A stretch of DNA of 64,000 nt from Actinomycetota bacterium (GTDB lineage: Bacteria; Actinomycetota; Thermoleophilia; Miltoncostaeales; Miltoncostaeaceae). The notes below the pieces were generated by a model, which searched no databases, had not been told where the DNA came from, and saw only the letters and a list, made by a program, of their open reading frames with translations. Position numbers and translations under genes: made by a program. Below are positions 1 through 8,753 of the stretch, piece by piece; position 1 is the first letter of the stretch; each line of letters starts with the position of its first letter. The stretch is taken from positions 62,001 to 126,000 of the forward strand of contig JACJWX010000001.1 in assembly GCA_020636905.1 (NCBI GenBank), in the 5' to 3' direction.

Positions 1-295
1 CGCGGCTGAATGCGAGTTCCATGGCGTCGACGGCCATCTTGATGTCGGCGCGGTTCTTTGCGCCCTCACGAGCCGATGGCATCTCGATGAGTTCGAGGCC
101 CGCGTTCTGCAGGTCGTGGCGGGCGTCCCGGTAGCGGCTCCAGTCGGCGTAGGCCCGCTTGACGAGCACCCGCCCCTTGTCGGTGAGCCGGTTGAGCACG
201 AGGTGGATGTCGAAGTCGCCTCGGCCCTTGGCGCCAGGGCGCGCCATGTTTTCGTAGTCGACCAGTACGGCCAGCGAGCGGCTGAGCTCGTCCAT
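1..295 (-). CDS. NYN-domain (LabA/DUF88-like) protein, C-terminus beyond window
   Basis: The 98 visible residues begin MDELSRSLAVLVDYENMARP. The VDYEN motif near residue 12 is the first acidic/Asn motif of NYN (Nedd4-BP1, YacP-like) PIN-fold nucleases. A further acidic segment, NRADIKMAVDAME, lies where the second conserved Asp cluster of the family is expected (around residues 83-95). Family members are usually metal-dependent RNases; the substrate here is unknown. The ATG at 295 starts just before the motif, as is usual. The rest of the gene lies left of position 1, so total length and any C-terminal OST-HTH domain cannot be judged. Confidence 0.75.
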   Translation of the reverse strand, partial: MDELSRSLAVLVDYENMARPGAKGRGDFDIHLVLNRLTDKGRVLVKRAYADWSRYRDARHDLQNAGLELIEMPSAREGAKNRADIKMAVDAMELAFSR

Positions 296-441
296 GGGTC
301 CTCCAGAGAAAAGAATGTGTTGGGGTCCGCCGGCTCCCGGGATGTCGGGAGGGCGGACAGGGTCACGCGGCACAGAGGCCGATTGCCCCGCCCGTGGGCA
401 GGACGCCGCGATCGTAGCAGCCGCTCAGGATTTCGCGTGCC

Positions 442-1239
442 TCACGTTCCGCCGATCTCACGGCGATCGATGGCCACGTGGGCGGCGGCCACCCCGCCGA
501 CGGCCACGCCGAGCAGCGTGAGGGCACTGCTCCAGGGCAGCGCTCCCGCGGCGACGATGCCGCCTGGCTCGAAGTGGTGGAACACCGACAGCGGCGCGAC
601 GACGTCGACGGGGGTCCACACCTGCGCGAGGTAGTTCAGCGCGTAGCTGGCCACCACGAATCCGGAGGCCCAGCCGACCGCCTGAGCGCCGCGAGGGACG
701 ATCACGGCGATGAACAGGCTCACCCCCGCGATGGCCGCGAACAGCAGCATGGCGCCGAGTCCCGCGGCGGCGACGCCACGCGTCGACACTGACCCGAGAT
801 CCGCCACGACGCTCCTCGCCAGAATGCCTCCCAGCATGCCGGCGGTCCCCACGATGCCGAGCGCGATGGCGAGCGCGATGGTCTGGCCGGCGAGCCAGCG
901 GTGGGGTGGCAGCGGGCGCGAGAGCAGCAGGTCGGCGGCCCCCGATTCACGGTCCCTGGTGACCGAGGAGGTGATGGAGATCACCAGGACGCCGAGGATC
1001 GTGAGGGGAACCGGATGCAGGAAGGCGGCGCCGAGGTAGCCCGCCGGCGACGCCAGGTCAGAGGCTCCTGCCAGCGCGCGCAGCGCGGGCGGCAGTTGTT
1101 CGATGAGCGTCCGGATCGCGTTCTGATCGACGGAGGCGTACGACAATCCCACCAGCATGATGAACACGGCGAATCCCAGCGACAGGGCGATGATGCGTCC
1201 GCGAGCGCGCAGCAGGGTGAGACCGATGATGACCCTCAC
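442..1239 (-). CDS. ABC-2 type exporter permease
   Basis: This 265-residue protein has about six hydrophobic segments. The pattern is an N-terminal helix (LSLGFAVFIMLVGLSYA), a large extracytoplasmic loop, then the cluster VPLTILGVLVISITSS followed by RDRESGAADLLLSRPL. That last stretch is the typical cytoplasmic ABC-2 segment ahead of further helices. Its start overlaps the stop of the upstream ATPase gene by 4 bp (ATGA), so the two are translationally coupled and probably form one exporter. The substrate is unknown; related bacterial pairs include drug, antibiotic and lipid exporters. Confidence 0.8.
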   Translation of the reverse strand: MRVIIGLTLLRARGRIIALSLGFAVFIMLVGLSYASVDQNAIRTLIEQLPPALRALAGASDLASPAGYLGAAFLHPVPLTILGVLVISITSSVTRDRESGAADLLLSRPLPPHRWLAGQTIALAIALGIVGTAGMLGGILARSVVADLGSVSTRGVAAAGLGAMLLFAAIAGVSLFIAVIVPRGAQAVGWASGFVVASYALNYLAQVWTPVDVVAPLSVFHHFEPGGIVAAGALPWSSALTLLGVAVGGVAAAHVAIDRREIGGT

Positions 1240-2144
1240 GTCGGCGGCGGCCCGTCGTAGTGGACCCGAACCGCGTCCTCGAGGGACATGCGCGAGATCA
1301 CGAGGTCTTCCACGTCGAGGCGGTCCAGGGCAGCGATGAGCGATCCCGGCGGCGACGACAGCGTGAAGCGGTGCGTGCGGCCGTCATCGCTGACGCGGAC
1401 GTCCTGGACCCCCGTGGCGCGGTACCGCTCGGGATCCACCGCCGACGCGAACCGGACGTCCACGGATCGGATCCGGCCGATGCCCAGCTCATCGATGCCG
1501 CGTACCATCAGCAGGCGTCCCTCGCGAACCATTGCCACGCGGTCGCAGAGCGCTTCGACCTCGGCCAGCACATGGCTGCTGAAGAAGACGGTCATCCCCT
1601 GTTCGGATCGTTCGCGCAGCCAGTCGATGAGGCGGAGCTGGATGAGGGGGTCCAGACCGCCGCTCGGCTCGTCGAGGATGGCCAGCGGAGGCAGGTGCTG
1701 GAGGGCCGCGATGAGCCCCAGCTTCTGCTTCATCCCGCGTGAGTACTGGCGCACCTTGCGGCGCAGATCGGCCTCGGCCATGTCGAGCAGGTCACAGAGC
1801 TCGGCGCGGGCCACGGCGGGACGCGGATGCAGTGAGCCCAGCACGTCCAGCGTCCGCCGCCCCGTCAGCGAGGCGTACAGGCCCAGTTCGCCCGGGAGAT
1901 AGCCGACCTCGGCGAGCGCGCGCATGCGGTCGGTGCGGATGTCGTGACCCAGGACGCTGAGCGACCCGTCCTGCGGATGCAGCAACCCGAGCGCGAGCCG
2001 GATGAAGGTGGTCTTGCCGGCGCCGTTCGGCCCGAGGAACCCGAACCGCGCGCCCTGCTCCACCCGGAGCGTCACGTCATCGATGCCACGTTCCGCGCCG
2101 TAGCGCTTGGTGAGGTGCCGCGCATCGATCGCCAGGGTGGCCAC
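1236..2144 (-). CDS. ABC exporter ATP-binding protein
   Basis: The 302-residue ATPase has Walker A GPNGAGKTT (around residue 40), the signature YSRGMKQKL, Walker B LAILDEPSGGLDP and an H-loop in SSHVLAEVE. The roughly 80-residue C-terminal tail is typical of DrrA/CcmA-type ABC-2 exporter ATPases. A much longer open frame exists upstream, but homology-like sequence begins at the GTG at 2144 (VATLAIDARHLTKRYG), so that start is used. It overlaps the following permease gene by 4 bp. It is transcribed divergently from the glycosyltransferase gene that starts at 2256. Confidence 0.85.
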   Translation of the reverse strand: MATLAIDARHLTKRYGAERGIDDVTLRVEQGARFGFLGPNGAGKTTFIRLALGLLHPQDGSLSVLGHDIRTDRMRALAEVGYLPGELGLYASLTGRRTLDVLGSLHPRPAVARAELCDLLDMAEADLRRKVRQYSRGMKQKLGLIAALQHLPPLAILDEPSGGLDPLIQLRLIDWLRERSEQGMTVFFSSHVLAEVEALCDRVAMVREGRLLMVRGIDELGIGRIRSVDVRFASAVDPERYRATGVQDVRVSDDGRTHRFTLSSPPGSLIAALDRLDVEDLVISRMSLEDAVRVHYDGPPPT

Positions 2145-2255
2145 GGCTGCAGAGGCTAGCGCTCCTCGCCGGGCCCCTGCCGCCGTCGATCGCCCGCCGA
2201 CGGGAGTGCGACACATGTCCTCGGACACGTCCGCCGGCTGCGCGAGACTTCGCGC

Positions 2256-3227
2256 GTGAACCACGACACACCCTCCGCGCGGCGAGCGCTGCTGGTCGCG
2301 TCGACCGGCGGCCACCTGGACGAGATGATGCTGCTGGAACGCGCCTTCGACCCGCCCTTCGCCCACCTCGAGTGGGCCACGTCGGACGACGCCCATTCCC
2401 GGAGCGTCCTGGGGGGGCGCGTTGTCCACCACGTGGCGAGGGTGGCGCCCCGCGACTGGCGCACCGCGCTCGGCGTGCTGCCGCGTGCGTGGCGGATCCT
2501 CGGACGGGCACAGGCCGACGACGTGATCTCGACGGGAGCCGCGATCGCCGTTCCCTTCCTGGTCCTCGCGCGACTGCGCGGGCGGCGCGCCCATTACGTC
2601 GAGAGCGTCACGCGGACCAACGGTCCGAGCATGACCGGACGCATGGTGCGACGGATTCCGGGCGTGCGCGTCTACACCCAGCACCAGGCCTGGGCCGACG
2701 CCCGATGGCATCACCGGGGCACCGTCCTCGACACCTTCACCGTCTCGGCCCACACGGCGCCGCCGCGTGCCGGCCGGGTGGTCGTGACCCTCGGCACCAT
2801 GCGCGGATACCCCTTCCGTCGGGCCGTGGCGGCGATCCAGCGTGCGCTGCCGTCGGCGCTGGCACCGGACGCCGAAGTGCTCTGGCAGGTGGGTGACGTC
2901 CCGGCGCCGGGTGTCGCCGCGCGCGACATGGTTCCCAGGGACGAACTCGACGCGGCGATGCGCGACGCCGACCTGGTCATCGCCCACGCCGGGGTGGGGT
3001 CGACGCTGCAGTCCCTGAGCGCCGGTCGCGTGCCGGTGCTCCTGGTGCGCAGACACGCGCACGGCGAGCACATCGACGACCACCAGGCGCTCTGGGCCGA
3101 GGAGGTCCAGCGGCGCGGCCTCGCCGTCAGCGCCGAGGCGGACGACCTGACGCCGCAGCACCTTCGCGACGCGATGGCCCGGCGCGTCGGCACCGACAGC
3201 TCCGGGCGGTTCAGACTCGAGGTCTGA
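2256..3227 (+). CDS. Fused Alg14/Alg13-like (PssD-PssE type) glycosyltransferase
   Basis: The 323 residues look like a single-chain version of the two-subunit Alg14/Alg13 or PssD/PssE glycosyltransferases. The N-terminal half carries VASTGGHLDEM (membrane-anchor half, GGH motif) and DVISTGAAIAVPF. The C-terminal half carries VVVTLGTMRGYPF and VIAHAGVGSTLQSL, the MurG-like UDP-sugar site (HAGxGS). Known members add the second sugar to an undecaprenyl or dolichyl diphosphate-linked acceptor at the cytoplasmic membrane face. No exopolysaccharide genes lie nearby, so the acceptor is unknown. The start is the GTG at 2256. Confidence 0.75.
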   Translation: MNHDTPSARRALLVASTGGHLDEMMLLERAFDPPFAHLEWATSDDAHSRSVLGGRVVHHVARVAPRDWRTALGVLPRAWRILGRAQADDVISTGAAIAVPFLVLARLRGRRAHYVESVTRTNGPSMTGRMVRRIPGVRVYTQHQAWADARWHHRGTVLDTFTVSAHTAPPRAGRVVVTLGTMRGYPFRRAVAAIQRALPSALAPDAEVLWQVGDVPAPGVAARDMVPRDELDAAMRDADLVIAHAGVGSTLQSLSAGRVPVLLVRRHAHGEHIDDHQALWAEEVQRRGLAVSAEADDLTPQHLRDAMARRVGTDSSGRFRLEV

Positions 3228-3270
3228 TCGACACCTTGGTGACGGCCGCCGGGTCCGCAAGACTCACGCA

Positions 3271-3459
3271 ATGGACACGACACATCGGATCACCGAGGTC
3301 GCTGATGACGGCGACGCCATCCTGTACCACTGCGAGGAGTGCCTGCGGCAGGTGGTCGTCCGCCGGAGCGGGGGACTGACCGTGCTGCAGCAGGGCGATT
3401 TCTTCGCCACCCACGTGGGCGGCCACGGGCCGATCGAGGTCTCGGTCTCAGGCGAGTAG
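3271..3459 (+). CDS. Small hypothetical protein with one CxxC pair
   Basis: The 62-residue ORF begins MDTTHRITEVADDGDAILYH and contains CEEC near residue 22, then an alternating beta-strand-like pattern (RQVVVRRSGGLTVLQQGDF). One CxxC alone would give half a zinc site; His5, His20 or His48 could complete it. It follows the glycosyltransferase gene by 43 bp on the same strand and ends 46 bp before a strong hairpin. Codon use resembles the neighbours. I do not recognise the family. Confidence 0.6.
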   Translation: MDTTHRITEVADDGDAILYHCEECLRQVVVRRSGGLTVLQQGDFFATHVGGHGPIEVSVSGE

Positions 3460-3505
3460 CGCCCGGCGCCCGGCGCGCGTCGTTCGACGCGGGACCCGCG
3501 GGCGT

Positions 3506-3537
3506 TGAATGGCCGCCACCCGCATGGCGGCCATTCA
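3506..3537. terminator. Bidirectional hairpin terminator
   Basis: A perfect 12-bp stem (3506-3517 with 3526-3537, TGAATGGCCGCC paired with its complement) encloses an 8-nt loop. It sits between two convergent genes, the small CxxC ORF ending at 3459 and the gene ending at 3549, where a shared terminator is expected. No long U-tract follows on either strand. Confidence 0.65.
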
Positions 3538-3548
3538 CGCGGCTGCCA

Positions 3549-4034
3549 TCAAACAGGGTTCTCGACGCGGACGATCGGACCCTCCGCGAACCCGGCGATG
3601 TCAAAGCCGGGCTGACCGATCGTCGAGTTCAGGAACGTCGTCACGACCAGCTTGTAGAGGCCCGAGCTGTTGGGGCCGTCCTCGGGCAGCACGCCCGCCG
3701 GAACGGTGATCCTGTGCTCCCAGACCTTGCCGAACGGCACCGTGGCGTCGTTCGTGCCGGCGGACACGTTGATGGTGTCGGTGGCAACCCGGACTTCGGG
3801 GCCGGGGCCCATCGACTCGGCGTACGCGTTCACACGCCACTCGCTGCTGAGAGCGGCGAGGTAGAGCGGGACGTCGGATCCGTAGATCCGCCACTTGACA
3901 CTGATGCGGTAGTCCCTGCGGGGGTCCAGCACCAGGTTGGGAACGTGGCCGGGGATGGCCGGGTCAAGGACGGCGACGTCCAGGAACTCACCCTTGAAGA
4001 GCGGTCCCTTGTCGGGGTCGAACGTGGTCAGCAT
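3549..4034 (-). CDS. Hypothetical soluble protein, beta-rich
   Basis: The 161-residue protein starts MLTTFDPDKGPLFKGEFLDV. A good ribosome-binding site (AAGGAG, 7-8 nt upstream) supports the ATG at 4034 over the longer open frame that reaches 4163. There is no signal peptide or membrane segment. Alternating patterns such as DYRISVKWRIYG, SGLYKLVVTTFLN and GPIVRVENPV suggest a beta-sandwich. I do not recognise the family. It faces the methyltransferase gene across a 236-bp divergent gap that must hold both promoters. Confidence 0.65.
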   Translation of the reverse strand: MLTTFDPDKGPLFKGEFLDVAVLDPAIPGHVPNLVLDPRRDYRISVKWRIYGSDVPLYLAALSSEWRVNAYAESMGPGPEVRVATDTINVSAGTNDATVPFGKVWEHRITVPAGVLPEDGPNSSGLYKLVVTTFLNSTIGQPGFDIAGFAEGPIVRVENPV

Positions 4035-4270
4035 CGGTTTGCTCCTTGTGCGATTCGTGCCGGCCGCCTCGTGCGTCCGGTGCCAGTCAAGAGCCGCCGG
4101 TACCCGACCCGATACACACATGTTCGCCAGTTTCGCCATTCTGCCCGGAGCTTCACGAAACATCCTGCAAACGGCCTACGGAACATCGCCCTCGATCGCC
4201 GTCGATCGGAGATTCCGTCGCATGCCGGACCCCGGGCCCGCGGGCCCGGGCACCGGCTACCCTGACCGCG

Positions 4271-4885
4271 ATGCACGAACACGACGAGCATTCTCCGCAG
4301 GGCTGGGACCGGCGCTACTCGTCGGCAGAGCGCCTGTGGAGCGGACGGGTGAACGCCGCGGTGGCCGCCGAGGCCGCGGCCCTGCATCCGGGACGGGCTC
4401 TCGACGTGGGCTGCGGCGAGGGTGCGGACGCCATCTGGCTCGCCGGTCGCGGCTGGACGGTCACGGGTCTGGATCCGTCACGCGTCGCGCTGGACCGCGC
4501 GGTCGAGGCCGCCCGAGCGGGCGGCGTGGACGTCTCCTGGATTCACGGCAAGCTCGCCGACCGCCTCGTGGCCGGGCCGATGGATCTGGTGTGCGCCTGC
4601 TACCCGGCGCTTCCCCTCGAGACAGATCCGCTCCAACAGCTCGTCTCACTGGTCGCCCCGGGCGGGACACTGCTGGTGGTGCACCACGCCGACATCGATG
4701 TCGAGCGCGCGAAGGCGCACGGCTTCGACCCGGCCACCCTGCTCCAACCGGCGGACGTCGTGCGCGGACTCGGCGCGGGCTGGCGGGTGGTGGTCGACGA
4801 GGTGCGCGAGCGTGAGGTTGCCGAGGGGGCGGGGGCCGACCACCACCTGGACCACGTGGTCCGGGCGGAGCGCCTCCCCGACTAG
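4271..4885 (+). CDS. Class I SAM-dependent methyltransferase
   Basis: The 204-residue protein has the Rossmann SAM-binding motif I ALDVGCGEGADAIWLA (around residues 41-56), then VTGLDPSRVALDRA (post-I acidic region) and LVAPGGTLLVVHHAD (motif IV-VI region). It resembles thiopurine/TehB-like small-molecule methyltransferases. The acceptor substrate cannot be told from sequence. The ATG at 4271 directly precedes the conserved WDRRYS helix. The stop codon lies at the edge of the 200-bp tandem repeat array. Confidence 0.8.
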   Translation: MHEHDEHSPQGWDRRYSSAERLWSGRVNAAVAAEAAALHPGRALDVGCGEGADAIWLAGRGWTVTGLDPSRVALDRAVEAARAGGVDVSWIHGKLADRLVAGPMDLVCACYPALPLETDPLQQLVSLVAPGGTLLVVHHADIDVERAKAHGFDPATLLQPADVVRGLGAGWRVVVDEVREREVAEGAGADHHLDHVVRAERLPD

Positions 4886-5482
4886 TGCCCTGAGTCGAAG
4901 GTCTCGCGGCAGCCTGACGGCTGCAAACCCACACGCAACCCCCCACCGCACCGGGTCACCGCTTCGTCGCGAAGGGTGCGTCGTCGGCTCGGGCCATGCC
5001 ACCGGCATTGTCCCGAATCTCCTCCTTGTTGCATGCGGTTTTCGCTCGCCACGCCGCTCCCGAACCTCCGACTCACGGCACTGGTGTCGTTGAGTCGACG
5101 GTTTCGCGGCTGCCTGGCGGCTGCAAACTCACACGCAACCCCCCACCGCCCCGGGTCACCGGAGCGCCGCGGGGGGTGCGTCGTCGGCTCGGGCCATGCC
5201 ACCGGCATTGTCCCGAATCTCCTCCTTGTTGCATGCGGTTTTCGCTCGCCACGCCGCTCCCGAACCTCCGACTCACGGCACTGGTGTCGTTGAGTCGACG
5301 GTTTCGCGGCTGCCTGGCGGCTGCAAACTCACACGCAACCCCCCACCGCCCCGGGTCACCGGAGCGCCGCGGGGGGTGCGTCGTCGGCTCGGGCCATGCC
5401 GCCGGCATTGTCCCGAATCTCCTCCTTGTTGCATGCGGTTTTCGCTCGCCACGCTGCTCCCGAACCTCCGACTCACGGCACT
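4883..5482. repeat. Three tandem 200-bp direct repeats
   Basis: Three units of exactly 200 bp occupy 4883-5082, 5083-5282 and 5283-5482. For example, GGGCCATGCC recurs at 4991, 5191 and 5391. The second and third units are almost identical; the first has diverged mainly in its first half. The array fills the gap between the methyltransferase stop and the stop codon of the VCBS gene (5481-5483), so it lies in the 3' region of both convergent genes. Every unit contains TCTCCTCCTTGTTGC, which on the minus strand reads as a strong AAGGAGGAG ribosome-binding-site-like sequence ahead of an ATG. The overlapping open frames are not convincing genes because 200 is not a multiple of three. Confidence 0.95.
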
Positions 5483-7178
5483 ACGGAGCGGTCGCCGGAC
5501 CGCTGCCGGCGCGCAGCACACCGCCCCGCGCGGTCGGCCAGGCAAGACAGTTCGTGCCCGACCGCGGCACCCGGAATACGTCGATGCCGTGGTCGAATGA
5601 ACTCAGCACGATCTCCAAACGGCCGTCGCCGTCGATGTCGGCGATCGACGGGGCGGCGGGGGTCCCGATGCCGTTGCCGTTGGTCCCCTGACGGGGGATG
5701 CGGATCTCGTGGAGCCGGCGTCCCCTGCCCGAGAGCACGATGAGGCGGCCACCCCCGCGGGACAGGGAGTAGGTCCCGAACACCAGCTCGGGCCGGCCAT
5801 CTCGATTCAGGTCCGCGGCGACCACCTCCGACGCGAAGGTCCGCCTGCCGCCTCGCGCATAGTCGTACCGCCACAGGCGCTTGCCGGTCGGGCCGACCGC
5901 GTAGACGGCGCCGTCGGGCACCGAGGCCACGATTTCGGGGCGGGCGTCGCCGGAGATGTCCACGACCGTCGGCGCAGGGATCCCGCTGGGCGGGTACCAG
6001 TCTCCCGAGGCTCGCACCGCCGGCTTGCGCGTACGCGGCAGGTGGGTGAACCCCGCGTGGCGCATCGCCGACCGCGACCCGTCGCCCTGGGCGCCGTCGA
6101 GCACCATGAAGGCGTACGCCTGCGTCTCGTACGGCTCCTTCCGCTCGGCGTTCGGGAGTCCGATGACCTCGTTGTTCCCGTCCCCGTCGAGATCGGCGAC
6201 CGACGGTGGCGAGGCCGTCCACTGCAGCCACATCTGGCGCCGCACGTTCGGCCAGGGGCCGCGATGCAGGTGAAGGTGGTTGCGTTCGACCGTCGGATTG
6301 AACCAGCGGATGAACTGGCCCCAGCCCATGCGCCGTCCCGAGTAGGCCGACTGGCGGTTCGTGAACCACGGCGAGGCGAGCACCGACGTACCGTCGTGGT
6401 TGAAGACGTTGATCTGATGGTTGTCGAACGTCACCACGATCTCGAGCTGGGGGTCGTTGTCCAGGTTCCCGATGCCCACGTTCTCGCCGTACGCGCCGTA
6501 ACCCTGGTTGCCCTGGCCGTTGAAGCGGCGGTCGCGCGCGTTGTACCGGGGCCATGCGCCGGGCGGTGAACCGGCGGGGCGGTACCGGCGCCCGCGTGAG
6601 TCGAACACGAACACCTGTGAACCCGTCCGCGAGGTGTTGGTCGTGGTGAGCACGACTTCGATCCGCCCGTCGCCGTCCAGGTCCGCGGCGGCCATCCCCC
6701 GCGCCTCGGGCCGCTGTCCGCCGCTGGCGGTCGACGCCTTCCACGCGAGCCGCATCCGGCCGGCACGCCACCGGTACGCTGCGACGGTCCCCTCGTTGCC
6801 CCCGACCACGATCTCGGTGGTGCCGTCGCCGTCCAGGTCGGCCACCACACTCGGGGCGTAGACGCGCCCCCTCGTGGCGGTCCCGCGAGCCAGCCGCCGT
6901 CCGCGCGCGTCGAAGACGAAGGTCGAGTACATCGGCGCGACGATCTCCAGGCGGCCGTCGCCGTTCAGATCGACGAGGCTCGGGCTGGAGAACCATCCGG
7001 TCTCGCCGGTGACGATCCGCCGGACGAACCGGGGGCGCGCGACGGCACCGGCGCCGCCGGCGCTCGCGCAGACCGTGGCCGGCGTGGCGGGCGCGGCGTC
7101 GCCGGCCGGAGGCGGCGCACTCACCGCGACCGCGATCGCCACGGCGGCGGCGCCGAGGAAACACACACGATTGGGCAC
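5481..7178 (-). CDS. Secreted FG-GAP/VCBS-repeat beta-propeller protein
   Basis: The 565-residue protein has a signal peptide (MPNRVCFLGAAAVAIAVAVS, cleavage probably near APPPAG). At least six integrin-alpha-like repeats follow, with calcium-binding loops of the form DLDGDGxxEIV, for example DLNGDGRLEIV, DLDGDGTTEIV, DLDGDGRIEVV, DLDGDGNNEVI, DLNRDGRPELV and DIDGDGRLEIV. Such propellers are extracellular and bind Ca2+. No catalytic domain or cell-wall anchor is visible. The start is a GTG at 7178; a second GTG four codons later is possible. The stop codon coincides with the end of the 200-bp repeat array. Confidence 0.85.
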   Translation of the reverse strand: MPNRVCFLGAAAVAIAVAVSAPPPAGDAAPATPATVCASAGGAGAVARPRFVRRIVTGETGWFSSPSLVDLNGDGRLEIVAPMYSTFVFDARGRRLARGTATRGRVYAPSVVADLDGDGTTEIVVGGNEGTVAAYRWRAGRMRLAWKASTASGGQRPEARGMAAADLDGDGRIEVVLTTTNTSRTGSQVFVFDSRGRRYRPAGSPPGAWPRYNARDRRFNGQGNQGYGAYGENVGIGNLDNDPQLEIVVTFDNHQINVFNHDGTSVLASPWFTNRQSAYSGRRMGWGQFIRWFNPTVERNHLHLHRGPWPNVRRQMWLQWTASPPSVADLDGDGNNEVIGLPNAERKEPYETQAYAFMVLDGAQGDGSRSAMRHAGFTHLPRTRKPAVRASGDWYPPSGIPAPTVVDISGDARPEIVASVPDGAVYAVGPTGKRLWRYDYARGGRRTFASEVVAADLNRDGRPELVFGTYSLSRGGGRLIVLSGRGRRLHEIRIPRQGTNGNGIGTPAAPSIADIDGDGRLEIVLSSFDHGIDVFRVPRSGTNCLAWPTARGGVLRAGSGPATAP

Positions 7179-7286
7179 GGGGCGAGTCTATCCCCGGCGT
7201 TCGCCGCGCCGCGCCGCATCCGGGTCCGCCTCCGCAACCCGGTCACGGGTGCGGAAACCTGCGTTCCGAGGCCGAATCCGGCGTGC

Positions 7287-7312
7287 GCCGCGGCCCGGCG
7301 CCGGGCCGCGGC
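7287..7312. repeat. 26-bp perfect palindrome
   Basis: GCCGCGGCCCGGC is followed immediately by its exact reverse complement. It lies in the 262-bp gap between the divergent VCBS gene and citrate synthase gene, about 130 bp upstream of gltA. It could be a protein-binding site, a cruciform or a hairpin in the gltA leader. In GC-rich DNA such palindromes also arise by chance. Confidence 0.5.
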
Positions 7313-7440
7313 GGGCTCCCGGCACAACTCAGGGCAACTGCCACCCGCTCGGGGCGTCCTGAATCCGCTCCGGACCACTATGCTCAGGCACAATCATTGG
7401 GGAAATACGCCCACGGGGAAACGCGCCGAAGGGAACTGGA

Positions 7441-8730
7441 TTGAGCAACTCGACCGACGCGCTGACGGTCACTGACAACCGCACCGGGACCTCCTACGAG
7501 ATCCCGATCACGGACGACACGATCCGCGCCACAGACCTACGCCAGATCAAGGTTCAGGAATCCGATTTCGGGATGATGACCTACGACCCGGCGTTCATGA
7601 ACACCGCGTCCTGCCGCAGTGCGATCACCTTCCTCGACGGTGATCTCGGCATTCTCCGCTATCGCGGATATCCGATTGAGCAGCTGGCCGAGAGCAGCAA
7701 CTTCCTCGAGGTGGGGTCCCTGCTCCTCAAGGGCGAGCTGCCCAACCAGGCCGACTACGGTGCATGGGTCGAGGACATCAAGGCCCATCAGTTCGTGCAC
7801 GAGAACCTGCGGCAGTTCTTCCGGGGCTTCCGCCACGATGCACATCCGATGCTGATGACCATGTCGGCGATGGCCGCGCTGGGAACCCTCTACCAGGACT
7901 TCGACATCGAGAGTCCGGAGTCCCAGTACGAGCAGATCGTCCGGATCATCGCCAAGATCCCGACGCTCGGCGCGTGGGCCTACCGTGTCTCCAACGGCAT
8001 GCCGCTCGTCTACCCGGACAACGACCGGGGCTACACCGAGAACTTCCTGGTGATGCTGAACCAGTCCGGCAGCCGGCCCTACGAGCCCGATCCACGGCTC
8101 GTCCGGGCGCTCGATGTGCTGTTCATCCTGCATGCAGATCATGAACAGAACTGTTCGACGAGCGCCGTACGCAGCGTGGGCAGCTCGCAGGTCGATCCGT
8201 ACTCGGCCGTGACCGCCGGTCTCGCCGCGCTCTACGGACCGTTGCACGGCGGCGCGAACGAGGCGGTGCTCAAGATGCTCCGCCGGATCGGCACCGCCGA
8301 CAACATCCCCGCGTTCATCGAGGGTGTGAAGGAGGGCAAGGAGCGTCTGATGGGCTTCGGGCACCGGGTCTACAAGAACTTCGACCCGCGCGCGACGATC
8401 ATCAAGAAGGCTTGCGACGAGGTCTTCGAGGTCACCGGGGTCAATCCGCTGCTCTCCATCGCGGTCGAGCTCGAGAAGATCGCGCTCGAGGACGAGTACT
8501 TCGTGAAGCGCAAGCTCTACCCGAACGTCGACTTCTACTCGGGTCTCATCTACGAGGCCATGGGTCTCCCCGCCGAGATGTTCACGGTGCTGTTCGCCAT
8601 CGGGCGCACGCCGGGCTGGGTCGCCCAGTGGCACGAGATGATCAACGACAAGGAGCAGAAGATTTCGCGTCCTCGTCAGATCTACGTCGGCCCCGGCGAG
8701 CGCGACTACGTGGACATCGCCAGCCGCTGA
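7441..8730 (+). CDS. gltA: Citrate synthase (type II, hexameric class)
   Basis: This is a full-length 429-residue citrate synthase, which condenses oxaloacetate and acetyl-CoA in the TCA and glyoxylate cycles. The catalytic triad is visible: His in LHGGANEAVL, His in GFGHRVYKNFDPR and Asp in YPNVDFYSG. The roughly 60-residue N-terminal beta region before MTYDPAFMNTASC is typical of the GltA type. The start is a TTG at 7441, with GAAGGGA about 7 nt upstream. It stands alone and is followed by a strong terminator. Confidence 0.97.
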   Translation: MSNSTDALTVTDNRTGTSYEIPITDDTIRATDLRQIKVQESDFGMMTYDPAFMNTASCRSAITFLDGDLGILRYRGYPIEQLAESSNFLEVGSLLLKGELPNQADYGAWVEDIKAHQFVHENLRQFFRGFRHDAHPMLMTMSAMAALGTLYQDFDIESPESQYEQIVRIIAKIPTLGAWAYRVSNGMPLVYPDNDRGYTENFLVMLNQSGSRPYEPDPRLVRALDVLFILHADHEQNCSTSAVRSVGSSQVDPYSAVTAGLAALYGPLHGGANEAVLKMLRRIGTADNIPAFIEGVKEGKERLMGFGHRVYKNFDPRATIIKKACDEVFEVTGVNPLLSIAVELEKIALEDEYFVKRKLYPNVDFYSGLIYEAMGLPAEMFTVLFAIGRTPGWVAQWHEMINDKEQKISRPRQIYVGPGERDYVDIASR

Positions 8731-8753
8731 GCGCGAGTCCATCCGAGCAGGAT

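Noticed and set aside
1236..3260. Reading the ABC ATPase gene from position 3260
   Set aside because: The extra N-terminal 370 codons are antisense to the glycosyltransferase and have no homology-like sequence. The GTG at 2144 starts just before the ATPase domain.
4976..5691. Overlapping plus- and minus-strand ORFs of 90-231 codons through the tandem repeats
   Set aside because: The 200-bp unit changes frame each time, so one peptide is read in different frames. The ORFs exist because the unit has few stop codons; none resembles a protein family.
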